Assembly (NCBI RefSeq): GCF_000801105.2
Contig: NC_079512.1
Coordinates: 744,263 to 808,262 of the forward strand
Direction: 5' to 3'
DNA length: 64,000 bases
Source: Raphanus sativus
Lineage: Eukaryota > Streptophyta > Magnoliopsida > Brassicales > Brassicaceae
The translations under genes and the position numbers were made by a program. Positions within the stretch are counted from its first letter, which is position 1. The number at the start of each line of letters is the position of its first letter. Shown in pieces: positions 39,748 to 51,637 of the stretch. Under the pieces are notes generated by a model. It had not been told where the DNA came from and did no database searches. It was given only the letters and a program-made list of their open reading frames with translations.

Positions 39748-41634
39748 GGGATAATTTGCTTAAAAACCAAAGAAACTTATGAAATTAGGTATATACCAAA
39801 ACAGTAAAACTTTAGGGTGTATAGTGTTTTTGAGTGATGCTAAATGATTTTCCTATCCTTTTTAAGCTATTTTTATTTTAATCTTAGATTTTTAGGTGTG
39901 CAATAATAAGATTTGGAAGATATTTTATAGATTTAGTTAAGATTTGGTTAGATCTTTTTTGGAGAGAAAGAGAGAGAAACCATGTAAAGATTCGGTGAAA
40001 CTTTTTGATATTTCTTACTTAGTTTACCATCGATTTAACCGGCTAACATCTTCGTTCACCTAAAACAATAACGTTTAAAGTTTCTACTTAGCTAGATACT
40101 TTCTGAATGAACCGAGTGTTATAAATGTTGATCGGCCAATTTGATTGTTTCTATATTACGGGTACATAGTTTAATAAACGTTTAATATAAATAAAAAAAA
40201 TCAAGTACCCTGAATACTAATCCCTAATCAAAAATACTAAACCCTAAACCTAATAGGAAGTCCGGAACCCAAACCCTAGTCATTAAAACCTAGACCCAAT
40301 AGTAACCCGGAACTCAAACCCTAGTCGCTAATCTTTAAACCATAAACCCAAAATACTAACCTAAACTCAATAGGAACCCCTGAACCTAAACCTTAATGTC
40401 TAATCTTTGAACCCAAACCCTAATGTCTAAGCCAAAAAAGTAAAGCGGATAACTTATACCAATACACTTACTCCAAACCCTATCCCTACACCTCCACGAA
40501 AGTGTAAACAAATATTCTAGAAAACTGATTTCTTATACAGTTATGTATGTTATTAACCGGATAACTTGTCCTTTCACCCTAAATGATAATGTATTAAATT
40601 TCATCTTAGCTGGATATTGTTAGAATTATCCGTCGGTAGTAAATATTGACCAGTCAAAGAGTTTGAATCCATATTGCGGATACATAAATTTGTTGATCAC
40701 GACAAATTGTTATACATCTAATTTTATATATACACTTTTAAAAAATCAGTTACGTGAGATTAAAATCAGATTCTTATAATGTCAAATTGTTATATAGTCA
40801 ATATAATATTTACACGGTTAACGAGCAAGAAGATTTTATATGTTATAACCGGATAAAATAGACATAGCTCAGCTAAAAATAAATTTAATTCGCACTAAGA
40901 AAGGTTAGACGTCTAAATCACTTGGACATCAAAACATAATATATACACGGTTACAAGCTGACTTATTCGGGATAAAAAATTGATTTGTTTGTATTGTCAA
41001 GTTATTAGACAGTTACCGAAGACGCAAGGGCAAAAGAAAGTGACCAGTGACACAGAGACGGAGAGCTTCATCGGAGATATAATGGCAGAGAGCTTCATTG
41101 GAGACACATCAGCAAAGAGCTCAAGAGTTGAGTATTTGTCTGATACCACATGCTTTGTGGTACGGTGTTACGCGAACCCATAAGTTTCTTCATTGGCAGC
41201 GAAAATTCTCTCCAGATCCAATGGAGATGGTTGAATAGCCTCTGATTTCATCGTTTTCGATAAATCCAACGTTGGTGACTGAAAAATTGATCTATAAATT
41301 AAATATGAAATTTGGGAAAGAATTATGAAAGAAAGATGTTGAAATGAGAAATGAAGTTTCGAAATTGAAACTCTATCTACATGAAGTAAAAGAGATTGTG
41401 TTTGCTTTCTGACAACAATATATTTGAGAAGATTTTGTGACAGCTTGCAAAATCAAATCCACGTAAAATCTTTGTCTAAGATTTGAGCTATCAAGATTGT
41501 CAGTTGGAAAGAAATAAGGAAAGAGGCTTTTACGTATTATTAAAAAATACACAGTGTGTGAACGCATGAGATTGGTATTTTGTTAAATACACTATAATCC
41601 TTTGGTAGAGACCCTGATTTCTTAAGATTATTCC
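39748..41634. mobile_element. Possible non-autonomous MULE-like element
   Basis: Left end GGGATAATTTGCTTAAAAAC; the complement of the right end is GGAATAATCTTAAGAAATCA, and both carry a TATAGTGT word about 60 bp inside. The flanking 9 bp do not match (AAGATTATA and ACATACAAT), so the limits are uncertain. The interior contains a telomere-like repeat block (40197-40500) and no supported gene; a 67-codon ORF at 40980-41183 has no family resemblance. Confidence 0.35.
40197..40500. repeat. Interstitial telomere-like repeats (AAACCCTAA type)
   Basis: About ten dispersed AAACCCTA or AAACCTA words in 300 bp, with spacers such as CTAATC and AATAGGAA. Far too degenerate to be telomeric DNA. Its complement resembles the GGGTTTAGTG units at 17690-18620. 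Confidence 0.6.
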
Positions 41635-43023
41635 ACATACAATATATTTTTTTGGTCAACCCACATACGATATTTTAATAGAAAAAAAAAGAAAGAATAA
41701 GATATTTTAATAGATTAGAAAAAGGAGAACTACTACTTGTAATAATTACAGTTTACAGCTTCACTTTTAGAAAGTTCTCATAAAAACTCCAAAACTCTTG
41801 CTAATAAAAATTATAACACACACGTCAACAGATTGAAAAAAAAAACAAAACAAAACAGCGTCTTCTTCTTCTCCTTTACTTTCATCTAAAGAGAGCGATA
41901 CTGAGACAACGAATCAACTGTTGCGGCCGAAAGAGAATTGAGATCGGGGGATCCACACGACGGAGAGAGAGAGTGTGTGTGAGCTAAAACTGGGGGATAT
42001 GGGATCTCGGCTACTCGACTACTGTTGCTTCCGTTTCGTCTTCCACTGTCACTCCCACAACTGCAACTATCTTCCTTGATAGTTTGTTTCTATTTGCTAT
42101 ACACAGCGATTCGTGAAAGGCTTACACTCTCTCAGGTGGTAATAATCTACACCCTCTTCATGTTTTTCAGATTCATTTTAGTCCATTTTGGGGATTTAGG
42201 TTTTGCTTTATTAGTAATTTTTGTGTATTTTTTTTGTGATTTTGAGATGTGTCCATGAGATTTTGAAATTATATTGATTTGGAATTGAACCTGGTTATCA
42301 ACTTGGGAACTGTGATTGAGCCTGTACATAGCCAGCTTTGGGTTCCCAAAATTTTAGGGCTTTAGTTTTACATAAACATGTGTGTTTCCAGGTTATTAAT
42401 CCAAATATTTTACATTTGACTTAATGCTAAATTGTCTAGAGACCCTAAAATCTCAGGTCCTGCACTAGGTGTGACCTTTGTGGACATAGGATTTAGCTAT
42501 GGCCATTCGGTTCTTTGTTCTTCGGTTTTTAGAGGTTGTAGGATCGGGTATTTAGAATTTTGGTTTTGTTTCAGTTCGGTTCTCGGTTCGGTTCTTTGGT
42601 TTTAGAGTTTTAGCTCTGTTCGGGTATTCAGAAAATTCGGTTAAGTTTCTTGGTTTTCGATTCTTGGTTTTCAGTATGGTTAGGTTTCGGTTTGAGTTTG
42701 GTTATTTTGGTTCTCAGTTTGGTTTTCTGGTTTCAGAGGTTCAGGGTGCGTTCGGGTATTTTAAAATTCAGTTAGGTTTTGGGTTCGGTTATTTTGGTTT
42801 TCGGTTCGGTTCGGTTGAATCACTTTGGTCTGTTTTCATCCAGTGTTTCGCTTGTTGTCACAGCATGGTATTTTTCTTTTTATGTATATAAATGTTAAAT
42901 CTATACATATATATAAACCAGTTCTGTAACTATCTTGCTTGTTTCTCATGGGTTCCTCTGCAGGACTTTGAAACCCCTCACCGTTGCAACAACGCATTGT
43001 TTGTTGCCAGTTTAAGATATCAA
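41635..43023 (+). promoter_or_regulatory. Promoter, 5' leader and leader intron of the At1g78880-like gene
   Basis: GA-rich leader at 41880-41990 (includes GGAGAGAGAGAGTGTGTGTG). A probable leader intron runs from about 42135 (CTCAGgtggtaata) to 42963 (TCTGCAG), placing the ATG 61 bp after the acceptor. Within this intron, 42500-42830 is a stretch of GGTTCGGTT/TTTCGGTTT words similar to the hAT-like element near the right edge. Confidence 0.5.
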
Positions 43024-44667
43024 ATGGGTTCGAGATACGCGTCTCACCAGCTCAGCAACGGCCTATTTGTATCTGGGGGTAGGCCGGAGCAACCCAAAGA
43101 AAAGCCTCCAACAATGAGCTCAGTAGCCACGCCTTACACCGGCGGCGACATCAAGAAATCTGGAGAGCTAGGGAAGATGTTTGACATTCCGACAGATGGA
43201 ACCAAGTCGAGGAAGTCCGGTCCCATAACCGGAGGTTCTTCGAGAAGTGGCGGCCAGTCTGGTCCTCTGCCTAACGCAACTGGCCGTATGTCCGGCTCTT
43301 TGGCTTCTGCCGCCGGGTCGAGTTCCATGAAGAAAACAAACTCTGGCCCTTTGTCTAAGCACGGTGAGCCTCTGAAGAAGACATCTGGTCCGCAATCTGG
43401 TGGTGTGACGCGTCAGAACTCTGGCTCTATCCCTATGCTTCCAACCACAGGTCTCATAACATCTGGTCCGATTACATCTGGTCCTTTGAACTCGTCTGGG
43501 GGTCCTAGGAAGATCTCTGGTCCTCTAGACTATTCCGGCTCGATGAAGACACATCATCATAAGCCCTCCTCCGTTGTCCATAACCAGGCGGTAACTACAC
43601 TTGGTCCTGAAGATGACTTCTCCTGCATGAAGAGCTTCCCCAAGCCTGTGCTCTGGCTGGTTATACTTATATTTGTGATGGGGTTCCTCTCTGGAGGCTT
43701 CATTCTCGGAGCGGTTCACAATGCGGTTCTCCTCGTCGTCGTGGCGGCCTTGTTCGCTGCTGTTGCTGCGCTCTTCTTCTGGAATCTTTCTTGTGAGAGA
43801 CGCGGCGTCACAGATTTCGTCGGTGGTTATCCTGATGCTGATCTTAGAACTGCCAAAAACGGTCAATACGTTAAGGTCACTGGAGTAAGTATTATCTAAC
43901 TACGCTTCCTACTATGTTTATGACATTGGTTTCTTATACTTTGTTTTGTTGAAAAGGTGGTGACATGTGGTAACGTGCCGCTTGAGTCATCGTTCCATAG
44001 AGTTCCCAGATGTGTTTACACGTCTACTTGTCTATATGAGTACCGTGGATGGGGTTCAAAGCCAGCCAATGCTTCACACCGCCGCTTTACATGGGGACTA
44101 AGATCAGCAGAGGTTTGATGATATTTTCATTTCATTTCCAACAGTCTTTCAATTGTGTAATGTCTCTAAACTTTTTCATCTACGATACATGGCAACAGAG
44201 GCATGTGGTAGACTTCTACATCTCTGATTTCCAGTCTGGTCTGAGAGCATTGGTGAAAACTGGAAACGGTGCAAAGGTAACACCTATCGTGGATGACTCT
44301 GTTGTCATCGATTTCAAGCCTGGAAGCGAGCAAGCGTCTCCGGATTTCGTAAGGTGGTTGGGTCAGAAGAATCTATCCAATGATGAAAGGGTTATGCGGC
44401 TTAAAGAAGGGTATGAAAACGATTCAAGAATCTGTTGGGAGTCTCTCTCTGATGCTTGTTTTCATAATTTGCAGGTATATCAAAGAAGGAAGCACAGTAA
44501 GTGTGATTGGAGTGGTGCAGAGAAACGAAAGCGTGCTAATGATAGTACCAACGACAGAGCCGTTAGCAGCTGGTTGGCAATGGAGCAAGTGCACCTTCCC
44601 TGCGAGTCTTGAAGGCATCGTGCTGAGATGTGAAGACTCATCAAACGTAGACGCAATCCCTGTCTAA
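43024..44667 (+). CDS. Membrane protein, At1g78880-like
   Basis: Exons 43024-43884, 43957-44112, 44199-44410 and 44475-44667; 473 aa with consistent phase. The N-terminal ~190 residues are hydrophilic, rich in Ser/Gly/Pro/Lys, with many SGP or SGS words (KSGPITGG, TNSGPLSKH, TSGPITSGPLNSSG). Two adjacent hydrophobic segments follow (about residues 210-230 and 235-257; PVLWLVILIFVMGFLSGGF is the first), then a conserved C-terminal domain of about 215 residues. In Arabidopsis this family is annotated, weakly, as related to ubiquitin-specific protease C19; I see no Cys/His catalytic boxes, so I do not call it a protease. The ATG at 43024 begins MGSRYASHQLSNGLFVSGG after a leader intron. Molecular function unknown. 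Confidence 0.85.
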
Positions 44668-45171
44668 AAGCAGTTTGTTAGTAGTAAGTCTTCCTTGTTC
44701 TTCTTCCACGGTTGGTAGACACTAAAATCATCATCACTTTCGGCTTCATAGAATATTTTGCATGAAATCTGAAATGTGTTCTTCGTTTGGTGGCTTCTCT
44801 CTACTGGAGATGTATGTGGTTGGTGGTTTTATGGTAGTGTTTGTTTTCCGCTAATTAGTTTCTTATTATTTAATATGGAGTTATTACATTAGATGATGGA
44901 TGTGGATTATTTTTCTGACTTAATTTGTGTTTTAAGATTTGTAATTGTAAAGCTTTATTCTTTTTCAGACCGAACTCGTGGTCCTAAACTCCTACCTAAT
45001 ACAATGGCCTTTTATCTTATTTCGTTTGGAATGCAACTAGTAAATGTCTTGACTGTATTAGTTAATGATACAATCATTCAGAGAGATTACAACTTCGTAA
45101 TGAGGAGGAAGAACCAGCAAAGGATAAGATTTAACCAAATGTAATGTTATTTGGATGAGCTAGACACTGCA
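44668..45171. other. Intergenic spacer between convergent genes
   Basis: 3' flanks of the At1g78880-like gene (+) and UBC13 (-). No further feature supported. Confidence 0.55.
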
Positions 45172-46809
45172 TCATTCGCCACTTGCGTAAAGACGGGTCC
45201 ATTCCTTAGCTGCACAGATAGTTTCACAAGGATTTTGTGAGTTATTTCGATAAAAACAGGGAGTCTAGTGACCACGAGTTAAGCACAGAACCAATTGTTT
45301 TCGAGTCTACTATTACCTGTCTCCACAGCTTCTGCCTCATTACTCTTCCAATGCTTAGCGATGTTCTCGGACAAGGGATCATCAGGGTTTGGTGCACTCA
45401 GCAGAGCTTGGATACTATATTTTTTTAGGACAACACATCAATAGAATAAGAAAGTAAGTCGCACGCATCAAGAAACCCTATGTTTTTTTAATAGCAGGAG
45501 AAAAATCTAATTAATCAAACTCATACGTACGTACCTTAAAAGCACTGTTCGTATTTGTAGAGCAGGGCTCCATTTGTCTTTCAGAATATCAAGACAAATT
45601 CTCCCAAGCTGTACGTGCCAAAAAAAAAAAAAGTTTATAGAAGTGTGAAATGTGTGTTTGGTAAAAGAGAAAACAGAGGAAGGAGTTAAGAGCAGACCTT
45701 ATCAATGTTAGGATGGTATATCTTGGTGAGAAACCTAACCTGTTCCAAACCAATTATCATTAACCAAAGCCCACGAGTATTGAAGTAAGTACAATAAAAA
45801 AAAAATGCAAATCTCTACACGAACCTACTAATATTCAAGTAAACTAGAGTCTTGCAACTTCAGAACATGACATTTTTTTTCTGTATAAGAAAACATAGAA
45901 ACTCCAATCCAAGAAACTTACCTTGGGGGCTGACATAGGGTATTCTTCAGGCAAAAAGAGCTCCAACTTGAAAACACCTCCTATGAAAAAAATGGAAAGA
46001 AGCAAAAATGATTGTCATTCTATTCCATCACTCTGTAAAAATAACTGAACTACTGAAAAAAAAAAATGAGCAGACTTAATCCAAATGAGAAAAAATAAAA
46101 AACAAGTCCAAAGTAGTTTAACTCAGCATCTATTAAAATGTGGTCCAAATAAAATCAAGAGTACAGTTGCAATCAGCTCATAATAATCTCATAACTCTAA
46201 GACAGCTATACTCGGTCGAGCGAGTTAATAACGATTGTTCAGGCTTTGCTTCTAAACCCCACCATCTACACAATTATCAATCGTTGCAGTCATCATGCTG
46301 TAACCTCCTCAAAGCAAGAACATGAAAATTGAACAAGAACTTTCGACTCATTCATAGACAGGCAACTCTTAATTTAAACCAAGGATGAAGAAGGGTATAC
46401 TACTACCTTCATAAGGTGATTGTGAAGGACCAAGAACCATAACGTTGAAGTAACGCATGTTTTCCTCAGATGGAGACGCACTTATCCCAGGAGCTGCAAC
46501 AATTTAAAAACAAAAAAAAAACTCCATTTAACTACAAATTCCATTTTCTTAGCAAAAAAAAAAATATTCAAAAGTCCATGGAAGATCAAATTTGAGGATC
46601 CACAACTCAAATTGTCTCAGCTGAAAATCAAACACTATAGCACGAATCAAATCAGCTTTACCAGGTTCACTGAGCAGACGTTGAGTTTCCTATCAGAGAT
46701 CACAATTGAAAAAATCAGAAAACAACTCCACCGGTGATAACAAAAATTCGGAAAGAGATAGAGAGATCGTAACCTTGATGATTCTTCGGGGAAGATTACT
46801 GTTGGCCAT
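45172..46809 (-). CDS. UBC35: Ubiquitin-conjugating enzyme E2, UBC13 type
   Basis: K63-specific E2 that acts with a UEV/MMS2 partner in DNA damage tolerance and signalling. Eight exons on the minus strand: 46809-46774, 46689-46662, 46493-46407, 45980-45922, 45739-45698, 45608-45535, 45414-45317, 45209-45172; total 153 aa, the family length. Motifs: [12 protein letters not shown] start, [15 protein letters not shown] in the active-site region, [16 protein letters not shown] containing the catalytic Cys, and a C-terminus YASGE. Gene order points to the At1g78870 orthologue (UBC35); its near-identical twin UBC36 cannot be excluded from sequence alone. Intact. Confidence 0.93.
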
Positions 46810-47235
46810 TATCGCTCGCTACTAAAGCTCGATCGATCGATCGATAAGAGTTAGGGTTTCGGGAAAGAAGATTCCGCACGCCGAGAATCGAGAACACTTC
46901 GTCGTCGTCGTCGTCGTCGTCGGTCAGATTAATGAATGGAACTAATGAAAAAAAGAATAATAGATAAAATAGGCTATATTTTATTGCATATTCGCCCCCT
47001 GAAACATTTGGATATTACTGGGGGCCCCTAAGTTTCATATCTCTATCAATTTCCGCTATATTGTTTATAAATTACACATTGTCCCGTGTTTTGTATCTAT
47101 TAACTGCAGTATTCTTTTTTTTTTGTCATCTAACTGCAGTATTCTTGTTTAATACAGGTAGGCAGGCAGGCCCCCCTAGGTTTTGTTTTTATCTATGAAA
47201 TTCCCTCTATTTTTTTAACGATTACAAATGTTACT
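46810..47235. promoter_or_regulatory. UBC13 leader and upstream flank
   Basis: Leader with a short GATC-repeat (about 46829-46846) and a (GTC)7 microsatellite at about 46901-46922. AT-rich beyond. No other feature until the SINE. Confidence 0.5.
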
Positions 47236-47464
47236 CTTTTTTTTTATAATCCAGTATCTGACCACTAAACGTGATCGACTAGTCCACGGGCCTAAGCCTA
47301 TGCCATTACATGATTTTTAAGCCTCCACTTAAAGACTCCTGGTTACGCGAAGTGGTCTGGAGAACGAGAGAAGCTCATATGAAAGCTCTCGTGGCCAACG
47401 CAGATCGAACCCAGGGCGAGCACTCCAGTCGGAGTTCCTTTACCACTAGGCCAACACGCGGTGG
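47236..47464 (-). mobile_element. tRNA-derived SINE (minus strand)
   Basis: Read on the minus strand the element begins near CACCGCGTGTTGGCCTAGTG, with box A TGGCCTAGTGG and box B GGGTTCGATCTGC about 35 bp apart, and ends in an A9 tail (T9 at 47236-47245). Flanks ATTACAAATGTTACTC and GTTACACATTGTTCCG look like a diverged target duplication. No tRNA cloverleaf can be completed, so this is a SINE and not a tRNA gene. Confidence 0.75.
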
Positions 47465-47896
47465 TTACACATTGTTCCGTTGAGTTTATTGTGAATTTTT
47501 TAAACTGTTCAATTTCAAACTCTCTTGGTGGATTTTCTAATTCTTAATTGTTATGTATGAATGGTTTATGATTCATTTATAAAATTATGTTGTATATCAT
47601 TTATAAAATTATTCTATAGTATACACCTTGTTTGAAGTCGACCCGTTACTATGTATCTATCAGAGTATTGTAGTAATCGATTTTACTATAAAACAAGAGA
47701 ATCCACCGAGAGAGTTTGTTTTTAGTAGTTTTTCGTAATTTCTCCCAGTTTACTATAATGTAATTTGCTAGTAACAATGATCGGTCAGTGCCACAGGTGG
47801 CAGATAAAACGAATAATAATTTTTAAAATAGAAAAAAAAATCTGTAGATGAGGAAAGCTCCTTTTGAAAAAATTGTAGATGAGGAAAACTAAAATA
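47465..47896. other. AT-rich spacer between two SINEs
   Basis: I see no supported gene or mobile-element end. Confidence 0.5.
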
Positions 47897-48136
47897 CACA
47901 AGACGTTGTAGCCCAATGGTTAGGACGGGTCCCCGCCTGCATCCAGGTAGGGGGTTCGATCCACGCCGGAGGGAACTACCTTGCAACGCTCTTGTCACCC
48001 ACACGGATATGGGCCATGCTTTCGGCCCATTTGAAAAACTGGGAGGGGCGTCTATCCGTGGGCATTCCTTCCCCTTGGGGATTAGTCTGGGCCTTCTGGG
48101 CCTGGGATACCCCAGGTTAAACAAAAAAAAAAAAAA
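47897..48136 (+). mobile_element. tRNA-derived SINE with perfect 13-bp target duplication
   Basis: A 240-bp element on the plus strand. Box A is TAGCCCAATGGTTAGGA (about 47909) and box B GGTTCGATCCACG (about 47954). A GC-rich body follows (GGGCCTTCTGGGCCTGGG near 48088) and a poly(A) tail of about 14. GAAAACTAAAATA occurs exactly at 47884-47896 and 48137-48149, a clean target duplication implying a fairly recent insertion. Confidence 0.88.
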
Positions 48137-48149
48137 GAAAACTAAAATA

Positions 48150-49003
48150 AGTAAATAAATGCAATCGTCCTTTGCAGATCTCTGGGATGGGGACCTCCAT
48201 AGATTTTACCTGGTTCGGTCTTATTTGAGAGAATCGTATTTGTTTCGGGAACTGGGCGTAAAGCAAGGTCTACTGGGCTTTATTACTGGCCTATCACTTA
48301 ATGTATCCATCACTATCCATTTTTCTAAAAATATTTGGTATTCTTAAAATAATGTTATTAAGCTTTATATTATATCTGATCCTACTATATATTACAAGAG
48401 AAGTTATCTGAAACAATTTTTACACATGTTATTATATATGAGTTATTAGATTAATTGTTATAATTTGATTAGTTGATAATCTTTCATTTTTTATTTATTT
48501 AATATACTACCGATACTTCTATATGTTTGTTTGCCTTGTGTTTTCAGTTTTTGTTAATTGCCATTTCCAATATTATCGTTTTCTTTTGTTACACATATAG
48601 GGCGGCAATATTCTGTTGATGACAATGATTGCTAAGCTGAATGGAAACATAATTATAATTGTAATGGCATCAAAAATTAAAATAAAGTATATATAGTTAA
48701 CAATACTTAAATGCCAATCGTACATATTAAAGGATTGAGAAGATTATCTGATAGGTCTACCGATCGATAAAGAATCAACTAAAGCATTCTCATGGGTCCT
48801 ATCTCTTGTCTCCCTCATCTATCACTAGTTAACCTGATATTCTAAAACATCATCAACATAATTTGCATTTTACTTAGTTAAGTCATATATACATCTATGT
48901 TATACACGTTTGTTTGGTCAAAAATAATATGTCACTTTACCTTGTAAAATCTTTTGTTCATTTATACAGTTGAGCAAAAATAATATGTCACTTTATGTTT
49001 AAC
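48150..49003. other. Intergenic AT-rich DNA
   Basis: No coding or RNA feature supported. It ends at the 8-bp target duplication of the hAT-type element. Confidence 0.5.
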
Positions 49004-49830
49004 CCTTGTTCGGAAACTCGCTAGGCGCTACGCGTGCGGCACACACGGGCCTAGCGATTTATTGAAAACGCGGAATAAAATCGGAGAGTACGCGGGGAGG
49101 AATTTTTTGTACTTTTTTATGTATAACATCACATTTTATACATATAATACAAAAATTTGATTAATATATATTTATGAAAGACACATCATTTATACTAAAA
49201 GTTATAGATTTATAAATACATGTCAATTAGATTACAATAAAAAATTACAGTCCAAATAAAACTAACAAATTCTTAATAGTTAACAACAAATAGGTTATGA
49301 ATAATATGTATATCGTGGTTATTGATTTTGATGAATATAATATCGTAGCTTAGTGAAATATGAGCCATGTTATTAACTTATTGTTCACGTGTTCGACACT
49401 AGAGTGAGCGTCTTTTTTATTTTTTTTTATTTTTAATATTTATAACTAATGGCAAAGTTGTGATTAAAATCATCTTCTTCCCCAATTCTTTTATGGCTTG
49501 CGATTGATTTCTGCAAGAAAATTTTAGATTACTTACTCACTCGAATTCACAAAACAAGATTGTATTCAATTTGGATTCAATTGATTTGAGGTTGAGAATG
49601 AAAGGTTAACGTTTTCTAGGAAGAGAAAATTATGGGCTTCGAAATTTTTTAAGGAAACAGAGGAACGCTTTACACATTTAAGCGCCGATTTGCTCAATTA
49701 CGCGGCTAATCCGGGACAAATTCGCTTCACCGCCTAACTACTCCGCCTAGCACCTTTTCGCCACGGTGACCCACCGAGCAACGATTTTGCGTCCGAGTTT
49801 TCGGTAACGCGTCCGCGTTTTAGAACAAGG
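49004..49830. mobile_element. hAT-type non-autonomous element, 827 bp
   Basis: Inverted ends CCTTGTTCGGAAACTCG and complement of right end CCTTGTTCTAAAACGCG, flanked by a perfect 8-bp duplication TGTTTAAC (48996-49003 and 49831-49838), the hAT length. The 80 bp at the left end and about 170 bp at the right end are GC-rich (GCTAGGCGCTACGCGTGCGG; CCGCCTAACTACTCCGCCTA) while the centre is AT-rich. No transposase is encoded. Confidence 0.85.
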
Positions 49831-49838
49831 TGTTTAAC

Positions 49839-50207
49839 TATGATTTTTTTTACTAAGATTTATCTGGTGTTGATTTATTTAATAGAACACTATATTTCTC
49901 TGACAAAAGATAAATAAAGTATATAGCTCTAGCTTTCAAAGCCTTTTACCCTTGTTGATTTGATGGTGCGTGTGTATCCGTGTATATAATATATAGTCCC
50001 ATCAAATAATTACGTGCGAATATAATAAGTCTAACCAGTGTATAAAAATTTCTAAAGTTTTTCCCCACTATCATTGACATAGTTCCTCTAGATTCCTCTC
50101 TTCTTCTCATTCAAAGACCTAAAAGACTAAAAAGAAAGAAAAAATACCAAAAAATGATGTAGAGATCATCATAGATCTAGAAAATCAACAAGAGCCGATC
50201 CAAATCC
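49839..50207 (+). promoter_or_regulatory. LSH7 promoter and leader
   Basis: Upstream flank of the ALOG gene. TATATAATATATAG at about 49982 is a candidate TATA region; CT-rich leader near 50090-50110. The hAT-type element ends only about 375 bp before the ATG. Confidence 0.4.
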
Positions 50208-50780
50208 ATGGCTAGTCCTAGCAACAAAGGCAAAGGCATCGCAGAAGGGTCACCGTCTCAATCACAGCCACAACAACCGCGCTCACCTCCTAACCCACCA
50301 GCGCTAAGCCGGTACGAGTCACAGAAAAAGCGAGACTGGAACACGTTTTGTCAATACCTTCGTAACCTGCAGCCACCGGTTCACGTCTCACAGTGCGGAT
50401 CTAACCACATCCTAGACTTTCTCCAGTATCTTGACCAGTTTGGAAAGACAAAGGTTCATGTACATGGTTGTGTTTTCTTCGGACAAGTTGAGCCCTCGGG
50501 ACAGTGTAACTGTCCTTTAAAGCAAGCGTGGGGGAGTTTAGATGCTTTGATCGGACGGTTGAGAGCAGCTTACGAGGAGAACGGAGGGTTGCCGGAGAGA
50601 AACCCGTTTGCCAGCGGTGGGATTAGGGTTTTTCTTAAGGAAGTGAGAGATTCACAGGCGAAGGCAAGAGGAGTACCGTACAAGAAAAGGAAGAAGAAGA
50701 AGAAGAGGAATCCTATGAGGAGTCATGATGTTGTTGGAGGTGGTACTGCAGGGACTAGTAGCTCCAACTTGCCATCTTAG
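50208..50780 (+). CDS. LSH7: ALOG-domain transcriptional regulator, LSH7-like
   Basis: A single-exon gene of 190 aa. Residues about 1-35 are Ser/Pro/Gln-rich; about 35-160 form the ALOG (DUF640) domain, from [18 protein letters not shown] through the zinc-ribbon part ([29 protein letters not shown]) to [20 protein letters not shown] basic nuclear localisation signal KKRKKKKKR follows. ALOG proteins are plant-specific nuclear regulators of light response and organ boundaries; the DNA-binding fold is thought to derive from a retrotransposon recombinase. LSH7 is chosen from position (At1g78815) and not from diagnostic residues. Intact. Confidence 0.9.
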   Translation: MASPSNKGKGIAEGSPSQSQPQQPRSPPNPPALSRYESQKKRDWNTFCQYLRNLQPPVHVSQCGSNHILDFLQYLDQFGKTKVHVHGCVFFGQVEPSGQCNCPLKQAWGSLDALIGRLRAAYEENGGLPERNPFASGGIRVFLKEVRDSQAKARGVPYKKRKKKKKRNPMRSHDVVGGGTAGTSSSNLPS

Positions 50781-51391
50781 CAAGCAAACAAAAATATAAT
50801 AAAAACAAAAGTGGAATTAATTAATGGTAAGCATTTATCTCACTCTATATTTAATCTCTAGTATTAGTTTAATTATCACGTTTTCTATCTATTTGCAATT
50901 CTACATATATGTATTTGAAATAGATCTCGACGGTAAGCTTTTGTTACATACTTTAGTTTATATACAAGCTCATACTAAATGAACATGACTGAAGCTTATA
51001 GCTAATATCATTTATTTACTAACATGTGAGTTGCAGAAATTTGATTATATATAAATACTTAGTGATATAATAAAATATTAATCAAAGATATAACATGTGA
51101 ATGGTGTGTCATACTCACTGTTAATTATACGTATGTGGATTTCGAATTGTGACGTATATTCTGTTCATTTTTACTACACTGTAAACCCTAGAGAGTATTA
51201 TACACACTGACACACATACGCGAGAAACCCTAGGTTCGGCTTCGCTAGGTGTATAAGCTTGTGTTTATGACTACATATCATATACACATTGGAATTAAAT
51301 TAAAGATATAGGAAACGTATATATATGATTTATAGACTTTTTTTGTTAACAATGATATGTTTTATATCCACTTTATTACTTTAATCGTGTA
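50781..51391. other. Intergenic DNA after LSH7
   Basis: 3' flank and AT-rich DNA. No supported gene. It ends at the first of two Stowaway-like MITEs. Confidence 0.5.
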
Positions 51392-51637
51392 CTCCCTCTG
51401 TTTTTTAAAGATACATATTCTAGACTTTTCACATATATTAAGAAATCACATTAAAAATGCATTGATTTTTGTGAATAACAATTTTCCATAATCTTTAACC
51501 AATAAAAATTCAATAAACACAATTAATTTTCTTGAAGTTAACAGATTTTCATTAAATAATATATTGAAAAAGTAAAAAATGTATCTTTTTAAAACAATTT
51601 TTTTCCTAGAACATGGATCTTTAAAAAACAGAGGGAG
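51392..51637. mobile_element. Stowaway-like MITE
   Basis: 246 bp with ends CTCCCTCTGTTTTTTAAAGA and complement of right end CTCCCTCTGTTTTTTAAAGA, nearly perfect over more than 20 bp. TA flanks both sides (51390-51391, 51638-51639). Confidence 0.85.

Noticed and set aside
40197..40500. True telomeric DNA or a chromosome-fusion scar
   Set aside because: The repeats are too few and too divergent, and sit inside a MULE-like region.
40980..41183. A 67-codon ORF containing a repeated ESFIGD motif
   Set aside because: The repeat is only two copies and short, with no resemblance to a known protein; it lies in transposon-like DNA.
47897..48000. A tRNA gene, because of box A and box B
   Set aside because: No cloverleaf can be completed; the poly(A) tail and 13-bp target duplication identify a SINE.
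47768..48124. A 118-codon minus-strand ORF
   Set aside because: It lies mostly inside the SINE, is not spliced and is an accidental reading of repeat DNA.
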